From: an uncultured Eisenbergiella sp.
GTDB taxonomy: Bacteria; Bacillota; Clostridia; Lachnospirales; Lachnospiraceae
Direction of reading: 5' to 3'
Assembly: GCA_910585455.1 (NCBI GenBank)
Contig: CAJUEL010000075.1
Location: 1-13,396 of the forward strand
Length of the DNA: 13,396 nucleotides
Notes under the pieces: model-generated
What the model saw: only the letters and a program-made list of their open reading frames with translations
The model's database searches: none
What the model was told of the DNA's origin: nothing
Made by a program: the position numbers and the translations under genes
Shown: positions 6,334 through 13,396 of the stretch, piece by piece
Layout of the letters: each line of letters begins with the position of its first letter
How positions within the stretch are numbered: position 1 is the first letter of the stretch

Positions 6334-8081
6334 ACAGTACAGTTATGAATCCAAAGGATGGCGGCGAGCTGTCCTTTTTTTGTCTGTTCATAGGAAAGGC
6401 AGCTGTCGTTGCCATAATGCAGCTGCAGCCGTTCATTCACATTCCGGATGCCAAAGCCGTTGCTCACTTTCAGGTCCGTTTCCTCATGGTGTAGAAAAGC
6501 GTTCAGCTTTTCGGGGTCGGCGCCTGCGCCGTCGTCGGTGACGGTGATCCGGAAGCCCTCTGGCAGGACGCATACCGTTACGGTGATGGTGAGGGCGGTC
6601 TGATCCGGATTGTGCAGCACCGCATTTTCCACCAGAGGCTGCAGGGTGAATTTGGGGATCTGCAGCCGGGAAAGGTGTTCGTCGGAGGCGGATATGGTAA
6701 GGACAATATCGCTGGGACGCTCCAGCCGGTAGATGCGGATGAATTCCCGGATGTTGTCCAGCTCCTGCTGCAGGGTGGAAAGGGCATCCGGATGGGAAAT
6801 GCTGTAATGCATCATATTGGAAATGGAGGATACGATGTCCGCAATCGAATCCTCATTTTTATTCAGGGCGAGCCAGCTGACGATGTCCAGTGCGTTATAG
6901 AGAAAGTGGGGATTGATCTGCGCCTGTAATGCCTGCAGCATCGCGGTCCGTCTGGCATGGCTTTCCCGGATGATCCGGTCCACCAGCTCATTTTCCCGTT
7001 TGATCAGGTCGGTGAAGCTCTGGCACAGAACCTTCAGTTCCACATCCTGATAGGAGGAAAGAAGCTCTGTGTCAAAGGCGCGGGTGTCCTCAATGGTGCC
7101 GATCAGGGCGGCGAGGGAAATGACCGGCGCGGTGATCTGGCGGGACAGCAGATAGAGGATGACGATCAGAGCAGAGAGGGTGAAGGCGGCGAACAAAAGA
7201 TAAGGGAGCAGCGCTTTTCGCACCATCGCCTCGATCGTCCTGTGGGGCGTTAAGAAGGTCAGGAAAAGATCGTTGTTTACGGATGTGGTGCTGACAAGAT
7301 ACTGCTTTTGTAAAAGCGTCTGCGAAGAGGACAGGCCTGGGGTATTTGCAGAAAGCAGGGCGGCGGGCACATCTCCGGAGGCATACAGGATATCTCCATA
7401 TTCATTGGTTAAAAGGACGCTGCTGTCAGGGGTTGCGACCTCCAGCGTCAGCTTTTCCAGAAAAGCCTCCTGCGGAATGGCGATCACGACGACGCCGATG
7501 TCGTGGCGGATGGAGGATTTTAAGTAGTAATTCCAGGCACATCTGGCGTAACACAGCTCGTTTGTTTCTTCATTCAGAAAAAAATAAGGGGACCAGTTTG
7601 TTTTCAGGGTGCGCAGATACCAGTCCTCGGAATCGACCTTTCGGGAGGAATATACATTGCTGGTACGGGACTGAACCTGTTCGGACAGGGTATAGGCATC
7701 ACAATGGGCGGCGAGCGGAAGCTCGTCATTTAAGTAAAGCAGGAAGCGGCAGTCCAGATTGAAGGAAAAGAGCTGCCGGCTTAAATAGCTGGAAAATTTT
7801 TTGCGCAAAAGCTCCCGGGCGCGGAACATATCCAGAGAAATGTCGCTGTCCGTATTCAGGACTGCACCGATTTCTTCATCGCTGACCAGCTGAAAGGGAA
7901 CCATGCCGAAGGAGTCGATATAGCTGGTAAAGATCGTTTCATTATATGCCTGCAGGTTGGTTTGCTGCTGCTCGATTTCCTGATACAAAACGGAACGGAA
8001 GATGACATAGATCAGGAAATAGGAAACGAAAAACACGACAGATAGCGTGCCGCACAGGATCAGAAATATTTTTTTGCGCAT
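6321..8081 (-). CDS. YesM-type sensor histidine kinase
   Basis: A 586-residue membrane sensor kinase, partner of the YesN-type regulator upstream. Transmembrane helices at about 5-29 and 288-314 enclose a large extracellular region of the Cache type expected to sense a sugar or a binding protein. A HAMP-like segment follows (about 315-366). The His_kinase domain carries the phosphoacceptor H392 in ALQAQINPHFLYNALDIVSW. The ATPase domain has an N box QPLVENAVLHN (481-491), a G1 motif DDGAGAD (516-522) and a G2 motif GFGIRNVNERL (542-552). The N box ends in LHN, where many relatives have YHG. The start has AAGGAGAG (complement of 8086-8093) at good spacing, in the 13-base gap after the regulator's stop, showing a two-gene operon. 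Its end overlaps the MATE gene tail to tail. The ligand is unknown. Confidence 0.95.
   Translation of the reverse strand: MRKKIFLILCGTLSVVFFVSYFLIYVIFRSVLYQEIEQQQTNLQAYNETIFTSYIDSFGMVPFQLVSDEEIGAVLNTDSDISLDMFRARELLRKKFSSYLSRQLFSFNLDCRFLLYLNDELPLAAHCDAYTLSEQVQSRTSNVYSSRKVDSEDWYLRTLKTNWSPYFFLNEETNELCYARCAWNYYLKSSIRHDIGVVVIAIPQEAFLEKLTLEVATPDSSVLLTNEYGDILYASGDVPAALLSANTPGLSSSQTLLQKQYLVSTTSVNNDLFLTFLTPHRTIEAMVRKALLPYLLFAAFTLSALIVILYLLSRQITAPVISLAALIGTIEDTRAFDTELLSSYQDVELKVLCQSFTDLIKRENELVDRIIRESHARRTAMLQALQAQINPHFLYNALDIVSWLALNKNEDSIADIVSSISNMMHYSISHPDALSTLQQELDNIREFIRIYRLERPSDIVLTISASDEHLSRLQIPKFTLQPLVENAVLHNPDQTALTITVTVCVLPEGFRITVTDDGAGADPEKLNAFLHHEETDLKVSNGFGIRNVNERLQLHYGNDSCLSYEQTKKGQLAAILWIHNCTVAAQ
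6353..6381 (+). terminator. Possible rightward terminator inside the kinase 3' coding end
   Basis: AAAGGATGG at 6353-6361 pairs with CTGTCCTTT at 6369-6377, including two G-T wobbles. A possible extra C-G pair at 6362/6368 leaves a 5-base loop. Seven T residues run from 6375 to 6381. It lies 25 bases after the MATE stop and within the last 20 or so codons of the opposite-strand kinase gene, so one stretch would serve as both coding sequence and terminator. Confidence 0.5.
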
Positions 8082-8094
8082 ATGGCTCTCCTTC

Positions 8095-9162
8095 TTAAAG
8101 CTGACAGTTGCGGTATTCCGTGGGATTCATTCCCGTTTTTTTCCGGAAAATGGAAGAAAAATACCCGGCGTCCTCATAGCCGCACAGATGGGCGATCTCG
8201 CTGATGGAATGGTGCGGGGAACGCAAAAGCTCCCGGGCGTGGTCCATCCGTTTTTCCGTCACATAGCTGTTCAGGTTTTTTCCGGCGCCCTGCTTGAAAA
8301 GGGTGCTCAGCCAGGAAAGGGTGATGTTCATTTCGTCCGCCATGGCTGAGATGGAAAACTCCGGGTCCGTATAGTGGGCATCGATGTATTGCAGGGCATA
8401 CCGGTAGAGGGCGGAGGTGTTGTCACCCTTTTGGGAAAGCAGCAGATTCAAAATATCGAAATACAGCTCCTCTATGAAATTCGCCTTGGAGGCAGGATTG
8501 GGAAGCGCATACCAGGCGCTGAGGGTATGGGAACGGGAGGTTTGCAGGGGCTTCGCCGTGAAATGGATTTTTGCCAGATAATCATATAACAGATTGATCA
8601 GCCGGCCTCCCATAATGTCGCACCAGGACTTGTCCTCCATGCAGCCCCGGTACAGGGACGAACGGAAAAAATCCTCGATGGCGCTGATATCGTGACGATG
8701 CAGGGCGTCCGCGATTTCCTGCTGGTAGCTGCTTTCCGTCATGGCCAGGAGCTTTCTGTGGGAAGCCTCCCGTTCCTGATAGAGCTGTGTGAGGATGTCC
8801 TCCAGCTGCTTAAGCTTCTGCCGGGTCACGGGCTTTAATATATAATGGTTCACATGATAGCGGATGGCGCTCTGGGCGTATTCAAATTCCCGGTAGCCGG
8901 AAAGCAGGATGAGGGGAATGCCGGAAAAAAGCGGGGACTCATCGATCTGCCTGGCGAGCTCCAGCCCGTCCATGTGGGGCATTTTGATATCGGAAATGAT
9001 GGCGTCCGGGCGGCAGCTTTTTAAAAACTCCATCGCCTGTACGCCGTCGGATACACAGCCGCAGATCACACCGCAAAAGCGGGACCAGTCCAGCTGTTCT
9101 TTTAATCCTTCTAATACAATTTGCTGATCATCCACCAGTAAAACCTTAAATGATGTAGTCAT
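8095..9162 (-). CDS. YesN-type response regulator with AraC-family DNA-binding domain
   Basis: A 355-residue cytosolic transcription factor. The receiver domain (about 1-120) has the acidic pair D11/D12, the phosphoacceptor D58 in IISDIKMPHMDG, S88 in ILLSGY and K110 in YILKPV, so it should be phosphorylated by the kinase encoded just downstream. A middle region of about 130 residues resembles the variable linker of YesN proteins. The AraC-type double helix-turn-helix occupies about 253-355, with SISEIAHLCGYEDAGYFSSI and FRKKTGMNPTEYR as its hallmark second half. The start has AGGAGAAGGG (complement of 9169-9178) upstream. A consensus promoter lies at 9195-9223. It faces away from a permease-binding protein operon, which it very likely activates in response to substrate; this is the usual arrangement for such pairs but is inferred here. 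Confidence 0.95.
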   Translation of the reverse strand: MTTSFKVLLVDDQQIVLEGLKEQLDWSRFCGVICGCVSDGVQAMEFLKSCRPDAIISDIKMPHMDGLELARQIDESPLFSGIPLILLSGYREFEYAQSAIRYHVNHYILKPVTRQKLKQLEDILTQLYQEREASHRKLLAMTESSYQQEIADALHRHDISAIEDFFRSSLYRGCMEDKSWCDIMGGRLINLLYDYLAKIHFTAKPLQTSRSHTLSAWYALPNPASKANFIEELYFDILNLLLSQKGDNTSALYRYALQYIDAHYTDPEFSISAMADEMNITLSWLSTLFKQGAGKNLNSYVTEKRMDHARELLRSPHHSISEIAHLCGYEDAGYFSSIFRKKTGMNPTEYRNCQL

Positions 9163-9194
9163 TTTATACCCTTCTCCTGTTTTATGTTTCTTCT

Positions 9195-9223
9195 ATATTA
9201 GTAAAAGTGACCGATTCTGTCAA
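9195..9223 (-). promoter_or_regulatory. Leftward sigma-A promoter for the two-component operon
   Basis: On the minus strand a perfect TTGACA (complement of 9218-9223) and TAATAT (complement of 9195-9200) are 17 bases apart. This is the best promoter in the window. The leader before the regulator start would be about 25 bases. Confidence 0.85.
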
Positions 9224-9240
9224 TGCCGTCAAAGGGCAAG

Positions 9241-9274
9241 TGAAAAAAATTCATAGCGACTTGAAAAACTTCAA
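9241..9274 (+). promoter_or_regulatory. Candidate AraC/YesN operator: TGAAAAA direct repeat, 21-bp period
   Basis: TGAAAAA occurs at 9241-9247 and again at 9262-9268, exactly 21 bp apart. Each is also the left arm of a small inverted repeat (TGAA-N5-TTCA at 9241-9253; TTGAA-N4-TTCAA at 9261-9274). The second ends one base before the -35 element of the rightward promoter. AraC-family dimers typically bind direct half-sites about two helical turns apart next to -35. The function is inferred. Confidence 0.5.
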
Positions 9275-9275
9275 A

Positions 9276-9304
9276 TTGTAGAATGGCAAAAAGACCTTTA
9301 CAAT
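9276..9304 (+). promoter_or_regulatory. Rightward promoter for the ABC transporter operon
   Basis: TTGTAG at 9276-9281 and TACAAT at 9299-9304 are 17 bases apart. The -10 is strong and the -35 weak, as expected of a promoter that needs an activator. It overlaps the longer possible open frame beginning at 9283, which argues for the later GTG start of the permease. Confidence 0.55.
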
Positions 9305-9336
9305 ATAAGCATAAACAGCAAAGGGGGATCATAATC

Positions 9337-10269
9337 GTGTCAAAGAAAAAAAGGGGGAAGACGCCGGTCAGCGCGGCGGTGCGCAGGGAAAATATCCAGC
9401 TGTACCTGCTGATGCTGCCGGTATTCATATTGATCATTATATTCTGTTACGGTCCCATGTTCGGGCTGGTGATCGCTTTTCAGGATTATATGCCCGGCTC
9501 TCCGTTTTTCGGGGAGGGCGTGGACTGGATGGGACTGCGGCATTTTGAGCGGTTCGTCGGAGGCAAGTATTTCGGGCGGCTGATCAAAAATACGCTGGTT
9601 TTAAGCGGATTAAATCTGCTCTTCGGATTTACCGCGCCGATCCTGTTCGCGCTGTTGATCGATCAGGTGAAACGGATGCGGTTTAAAAAATTCGCCCAGA
9701 CAGCCAGCTACATGCCCTATTTCATATCTACCGTGGTGGTTGCGGGCATGGTGCTTTCCTTCATCGATAAGGGCGGCATGGTCAGCCGGTTTCTGACCTC
9801 TTTCGGACTTCCCGACCAAAACTGGAGGGAGCAGGCTTCGGCGTTTCCTGCGATTTATACGATCACCAACGTGTGGAAGGGCTTTGGCTTCGGCAGCATT
9901 CTCTATATTTCTTCCATCACCTCCATCGACCAGGCGCAGTATGAATCCGCCCGGATTGACGGGGCGAACCGGGGGCAGCAGTGCTGGTACATCACGCTGC
10001 CGGGCATCAAGAATATCATCGCGATCAACCTGATCATGGCCATCGGCGGCATTCTGGGGACGAACAGCGATCTGATCCTGCTTTTGTATACGCCGGCGAC
10101 CTATGATGTGGCGGATGTAATCGGTACCTATACATATCGCCTGGGCATTCAGGGGGGACAGTACAGCTATACGGCGGCGGCAGGGCTGTTCATGTCGATC
10201 ATCGGATTTACGCTGACGTTTGTCGCTAACAAGGTGAGCGATAAGCTGACCGGGTTTGGACTTTGGTAA
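9337..10269 (+). CDS. ABC transporter permease, LplB type
   Basis: A 310-residue membrane subunit of a carbohydrate (probably oligosaccharide) importer. The basic N-terminus MSKKKRGKTP is followed by a first helix at about 20-45 and five more. FISTVVVAGMVLSF is typical of this subfamily. The cytoplasmic EAA loop is visible at about 202-222 (ESARIDGANRGQQCWYITLP), where the ATPase docks. It forms a heterodimer with the permease encoded next. I chose GTG 9337 because AAGGGGGA at 9321-9328 lies eight bases upstream; an in-frame ATG at 9283 lies within the promoter and has no ribosome binding site. A pair of hairpins separates it from the second permease. No ATPase gene is present, as usual for this family. 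Confidence 0.93.
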   Translation: MSKKKRGKTPVSAAVRRENIQLYLLMLPVFILIIIFCYGPMFGLVIAFQDYMPGSPFFGEGVDWMGLRHFERFVGGKYFGRLIKNTLVLSGLNLLFGFTAPILFALLIDQVKRMRFKKFAQTASYMPYFISTVVVAGMVLSFIDKGGMVSRFLTSFGLPDQNWREQASAFPAIYTITNVWKGFGFGSILYISSITSIDQAQYESARIDGANRGQQCWYITLPGIKNIIAINLIMAIGGILGTNSDLILLLYTPATYDVADVIGTYTYRLGIQGGQYSYTAAAGLFMSIIGFTLTFVANKVSDKLTGFGLW

Positions 10270-10271
10270 AA

Positions 10272-10331
10272 GGAAATGAAGATTTTCTAAGGCAGCAAAG
10301 GACGCTGCCTAAGAAAATCTAAATCATTTCC
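10272..10331 (+). other. Long intergenic hairpin between permease genes (first of two)
   Basis: The arms GGAAATGA (10272-10279), GATTTTCT (10281-10288) and AGGCAGC (10290-10296) pair with GCTGCCT (10304-10310), AGAAAATC (10312-10319) and TCATTTCC (10324-10331). That gives 23 base pairs with an A-A mismatch, a small asymmetric internal loop and a 7-base terminal loop. It starts two bases after the permease stop codon. No T run follows. Confidence 0.8.
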
Positions 10332-10332
10332 C

Positions 10333-10357
10333 GAAGAACGACCATTGGTCGTTCTTC
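10333..10357 (+). other. Perfect intergenic palindrome between permease genes (second of two)
   Basis: GAAGAACGACC (10333-10343) pairs perfectly with GGTCGTTCTTC (10347-10357) around ATT. As DNA the arms are 12 bp with one central base. It directly follows the larger hairpin and ends 28 bases before the next start codon. With no T run it is more likely an mRNA-stability or processing structure, or a dispersed palindromic repeat, than a terminator. Confidence 0.8.
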
Positions 10358-10385
10358 CGCTTAAGAAAAGAAGGGTATAGGGGCT

Positions 10386-11294
10386 ATGAGAAGAGAGAAA
10401 ATAAAACATAAAATCCGGGAGGGAAATCCGGTGGTGACGGCGGTGCTGTATCTGCTGGTCATTCTGGTCTGTGTTGCGACGGTGTATCCCATGTACTATG
10501 TGCTGATCCTTTCGGTCAGCGAGCCGAAGTATGCGGCGGGAATGGCGGTGTATCTGTTTCCAAAGGGGTTTTCCCTGGACGCCTATAAGATGCTGGTGGG
10601 AGACCGGGAAATGTGGCGGGCATATGCCAACACGATTCTGTATACCGTGCCCACGACGCTTCTGATGCTGGTCACCAGCGTGCTGGTCGCGTATCCGTTG
10701 ACCTATAAGCGCCTGATGGGCAGAAAATATTTGAACATGTTTTTGCTGATTCCCATGTATTTTTCTGGGGGCATGATTCCGGCTTTTCTGCTGATGACAA
10801 AGATCGGATTATATGCCAGCCCGCTGTCCCAGATCATCCCGGTGTGCTTTTCCATCTGGAATATCATTTTGATGAAGGCATTTTTTTCCAGCATTCCGGA
10901 GGGCTTAAGGGAGGCGGCAAAGATTGACGGAGGCGGCGTGGTGCAGATTCTGACGCATGTTTATCTGCCGCTGTCCAAGCCGATTCTGGCGGTGATTTCG
11001 GTTTATACGATTGTAGGCAGGTGGAATAGCTGGTTCGATGCGCTGGTTTATCTGCCCCGGACCAACTGGCAGCCGCTGCAGCTGTTTTTGCGGCGGATTC
11101 TGGTGGAGAACACCAGACAGGTGACGGACGTGTTAAATCCGGAGATGGCGGCGGAGATGGTGCGCAAGCAGATGTCTGGCGCGCAGCTGAAATACGCGAT
11201 GATCATTTTCACGACGCTGCCGATTTTGTTTACGTATCCCTTTTTCCAGAAATACTTTGTAAAGGGGGTTATGCTGGGATCGCTCAAGGAGTAG
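10386..11294 (+). CDS. ABC transporter permease, LplC/YtcP type
   Basis: The second membrane subunit of the importer, 302 residues with about six helices; the first is at about 17-40. Family signs are the opening NPVVTAVLYLLVILVCVATVYP, the extracellular segment before AYANTILYTVPTTLLM, and the EAA loop REAAKIDGGG at about 175-184 continuing to HVYLPLSKP, the docking point for the ATPase. GVMLGSLKE at the C-terminus is characteristic of the subfamily. AGAAGGG at 10369-10375 is ten bases before the ATG. It lies between the first permease, from which two strong hairpins separate it, and the gene for the binding protein, which starts 226 bases later behind a structured leader. The substrate is probably a plant or host oligosaccharide, not determinable here. 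Confidence 0.94.
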   Translation: MRREKIKHKIREGNPVVTAVLYLLVILVCVATVYPMYYVLILSVSEPKYAAGMAVYLFPKGFSLDAYKMLVGDREMWRAYANTILYTVPTTLLMLVTSVLVAYPLTYKRLMGRKYLNMFLLIPMYFSGGMIPAFLLMTKIGLYASPLSQIIPVCFSIWNIILMKAFFSSIPEGLREAAKIDGGGVVQILTHVYLPLSKPILAVISVYTIVGRWNSWFDALVYLPRTNWQPLQLFLRRILVENTRQVTDVLNPEMAAEMVRKQMSGAQLKYAMIIFTTLPILFTYPFFQKYFVKGVMLGSLKE

Positions 11295-11368
11295 AGCGTT
11301 TACAGCTTTTCCATAGAGGGCTTGGGAAGGCAGCTATATTCCCGCTTTCATAAAAGGGTGGACGCATC

Positions 11369-11377
11369 TGATATGAT
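11369..11377 (+). promoter_or_regulatory. Possible extended -10 promoter ahead of the binding protein gene
   Basis: TGATATGAT fits the extended -10 pattern TGnTATAAT with one mismatch. A recognisable -35 at the right spacing is lacking (TTTCAT at 11346-11351 is 20 bases from TATGAT), which extended -10 promoters can tolerate. It would give the binding protein its own transcript with a leader of about 137 bases. Confidence 0.35.
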
Positions 11378-11387
11378 TGGAAGGGAG

Positions 11388-11459
11388 CGTCGGTCCTGAG
11401 GGGGACTGGCGGTAGGGGAGCCGGATCGAGACCGAAAAAGGGGGATGGAAAATAATCCC
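11388..11459 (+). other. Structured leader of the binding protein gene
   Basis: CGTCGGTCC (11388-11396) pairs with GGACTGGCG (11403-11411) around TGAGGG, with two G-T wobbles. TCGGTC (11390-11395) can instead pair with GACCGA (11430-11435), so the two folds exclude each other. A small GGGAT/ATCCC stem (11442-11446 with 11455-11459) follows. The rest of the 226-base gap (11295-11520) shows no gene. I recognise no known riboswitch class. Confidence 0.4.
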
Positions 11460-11520
11460 GATATGTAACCATTGAAATGCGGTGATGACAAACCGTGGCA
11501 TGAGGTATGAGGAGAAACCT

Positions 11521-13266
11521 ATGATGAAAAAGAAATGGCAAAGCGGTATGGCGCTCGCGCTGAGCGCGATGATGGTGCTGGGAGCAGCAGGCTGCGGCAA
11601 TGCGGATGCCGGACAGACCGCCGGGACATCGGCACCGAAGGAAACAACGCCGGCAGAGCAGGCGGCGGATCAGGGACAGGCGGATGCTGCCCAGACGGAT
11701 TCGACCGATCTGGAGGTGGTGAAAATTCTGGGCAGGAATTACACCTATACGGGCTCTAACGGCAGGACAGTGACTTTGCAGGACTGGTCCACGGAAGGAA
11801 AGAGCAAGCGTTGGGCGAAGCTGGAGGAAGAGCTGGCGAAGAAAGGCGTGAAGCTGGAGCTGGATCTGATCGAGCCCGATCAGTTTGATACGACCATTCA
11901 GACGATGGCGGCGAGCGGTGAGCTGTCCAATTACGATCTGGTCAACATCACGCCGCTGGATGACAAGACGAAGCTGAATCTGGTAAAACAGGGACAGCTG
12001 CAGGCTTTAAGTGACATCTGGGAGCAGTATTCAGAAGGACCTTATAAGGAGTTTGTCGCTTCGGACGCAGGACAGTTTTATACAAACCGGATGAAGCTGG
12101 AAGACGGAAAAATTTATTGGGTCACTGATTTTGGAACATCGACCTTTGAAGGTGAAGAAACCAATTTTGTGCTGGGATTCCAAATCCGTCAGGATTGGCT
12201 TGACGCAATAGGGGCAGAAATGCCGACTACGCTGGATGAGCTTTTTGACACACTGAAAGCTTTTCAGGATCAGGATGTGAACCAAAACGGACAGGCGGAT
12301 GAAGCAGTTGTGGTCAATTACGGATCTTTTGCAACGGATATTTCCTGCTGGTTTGGGCTTGGTGTCGATATAACATTCATTAATTCAACCAATGGAAATA
12401 AGGTGGAATCCCCTTGGTATCAGGAGCATGTAAAGGATTACATTGCATATATGCAGAAGCTGTATGCGGCAGGGCTTTTGAAGATGGATGATAGCCAGTC
12501 AGGAACCTATATGGCGAATAATCAGGTGGCAGCAGTCGCAAACTGGGGAACCGAAATGTGGCTGGAACCGCAGATTGTAGTACCAGAAGGCGCAGCATAC
12601 CCATGGTTTGCACCTCTTCGCATAGAGGCGGTGGAAGGTCAGGCATCTTTGTTCCGTGGCGCAAATAAATATAATCCGGGATGGACTGCAACAGCTGTAT
12701 CAGCCAGCAGTGATAAGCAGGCCGCCATCGCCAAAATCTTTGACTATCTTGTTACGGATGAATCAATAAGATTGCAGGAAAATGGTATCGAGGGCATCAG
12801 CTATGAAATGGTAGACGGTTTGCCGAGTAATATGCTGGATGGTTCTTTAGAGAATACCGATGCGGTTGGTATGGCTTTGTGGGTAAATGGTTCCATCTTT
12901 CCAAGATATCAAATGAACACTGAAATCAGCACGGAGATGAAGGATACTATCGTATTTGCAGAGACAAATGGTGTGAAAAACAATCAATCAGCCAAGTATG
13001 ATTATACGATTGCATGTGTCAATGAACCAGAACACCGTATATTCCATGATTTGAATGGTCTTGCAATTCCCACAGTGGAGGAAATTGACCGCTTAAATGA
13101 AATCAGCACAGATCTGGGAACGTATTCTTCAGAGCTTTTGACAAAGCTGATTATGGGTGAGAAGAGCCTGGAGGATTGGGATAGTTATATTGAGGACCTT
13201 AAAGAGCTGGGATTGGATGACTTATTGGCTATTAACCAGGCAAGATGTGATCGTGCAATGAAATAA
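11521..13266 (+). CDS. Carbohydrate ABC transporter solute-binding lipoprotein, LplA/YtcQ type
   Basis: A 581-residue extracellular receptor that should bind an oligosaccharide and deliver it to the two permeases. MMKKKWQSGMALALSAMMVL is a signal peptide and GAAGCG supplies a lipidation cysteine at C25. A Thr/Ala/Gln-rich linker follows (to about residue 60), then a large type-1 binding protein fold. DVNQNGQADE at residues 252-261 matches the calcium-loop pattern DxNxNGxxDE common in this family. The start at ATG 11521 follows AGGAGA at 11510-11515; the next codon is also ATG. An in-frame GTG at 11482 would precede the signal peptide and is unlikely. By my count, G+C falls from about 57% in the first 480 bases to about 44% in the remainder, suggesting a mosaic gene. 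The lack of an ATPase gene nearby points to a shared MsmX-like ATPase. Confidence 0.93.
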   Translation: MMKKKWQSGMALALSAMMVLGAAGCGNADAGQTAGTSAPKETTPAEQAADQGQADAAQTDSTDLEVVKILGRNYTYTGSNGRTVTLQDWSTEGKSKRWAKLEEELAKKGVKLELDLIEPDQFDTTIQTMAASGELSNYDLVNITPLDDKTKLNLVKQGQLQALSDIWEQYSEGPYKEFVASDAGQFYTNRMKLEDGKIYWVTDFGTSTFEGEETNFVLGFQIRQDWLDAIGAEMPTTLDELFDTLKAFQDQDVNQNGQADEAVVVNYGSFATDISCWFGLGVDITFINSTNGNKVESPWYQEHVKDYIAYMQKLYAAGLLKMDDSQSGTYMANNQVAAVANWGTEMWLEPQIVVPEGAAYPWFAPLRIEAVEGQASLFRGANKYNPGWTATAVSASSDKQAAIAKIFDYLVTDESIRLQENGIEGISYEMVDGLPSNMLDGSLENTDAVGMALWVNGSIFPRYQMNTEISTEMKDTIVFAETNGVKNNQSAKYDYTIACVNEPEHRIFHDLNGLAIPTVEEIDRLNEISTDLGTYSSELLTKLIMGEKSLEDWDSYIEDLKELGLDDLLAINQARCDRAMK

Positions 13267-13279
13267 ACAGAATCAGGAT

Positions 13280-13306
13280 TCGCCGTGTTCTTATGGAACA
13301 CGGCGA
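13280..13306 (+). terminator. 3' hairpin after the binding protein gene
   Basis: TCGCCGTGTTC (13280-13290) pairs perfectly with GAACACGGCGA (13296-13306) around TTATG, 14 bases after the stop codon. The 11-bp stem is what a terminator needs, but no T run follows, so it may be a 3'-end stabiliser or an inefficient terminator. The remaining 90 bases hold no gene I can support. Confidence 0.5.
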
Positions 13307-13396
13307 TTGCTGTACAAACAAATGAAAACTCACAGAGGTGGATAGATTGAAAAATAATATCTAGCGGTCGAAAAAAGGGCGCAGTTATAGAAGGAA

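Noticed and set aside
9283..9336. ATG 9283 as the start of the first permease
   Set aside because: It lies within the rightward promoter, lacks a ribosome binding site, and would add 18 residues not typical of the family.

Overview
The window looks like chromosomal DNA from a Gram-positive anaerobe of the Clostridia, most likely Lachnospiraceae. This is an inference from the clustered gap-pgk-tpiA glycolytic genes, the strong AGGAGG-type ribosome binding sites, the moderately high G+C, and a YesM/YesN-controlled oligosaccharide ABC importer without its own ATPase. No species can be named from sequence alone. I see no tRNA, rRNA, CRISPR array, transposase or phage gene, and no non-coding gap longer than 300 bases.

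Region 1 (1-2640) is lower glycolysis. It holds the last 119 codons of glyceraldehyde-3-phosphate dehydrogenase, a strong terminator-like hairpin, a second GC-rich hairpin capped by GAAA, then pgk and tpiA, closed by an intrinsic terminator. Region 2 (2640-3485) holds a 75-residue Cro/C1-type regulator and a small CpaA/TadV-like A24 prepilin peptidase with no pilus genes beside it; a hairpin covers the regulator's stop codon. Region 3 (3486-6327) starts at a clear sigma-A-like promoter and holds a membrane-anchored TPR protein with an unrecognised C-terminal domain, followed with overlap or near-contact by a MATE efflux transporter.

Region 4 (6321-13396) is a carbohydrate uptake locus. A YesN-type response regulator and a YesM-type histidine kinase are transcribed leftward. 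Two LplB/YtcP-type permeases and a large lipoprotein solute-binding protein are transcribed rightward. The divergent promoter region has a consensus leftward promoter, a rightward promoter, and between them a TGAAAAA repeat spaced exactly 21 bp, a plausible operator for the AraC-type regulator. No ATPase is encoded here, as is usual for this family, in which a shared MsmX-type ATPase normally serves several importers.

I did not find a convincing new system. The points most worth checking are the paired large hairpins between the permease genes, the drop in G+C inside the solute-binding protein gene, the structured leader with its own possible promoter ahead of that gene, the terminator-like structure of the MATE gene lying inside the kinase coding region, and the TPR protein tied to the MATE pump.
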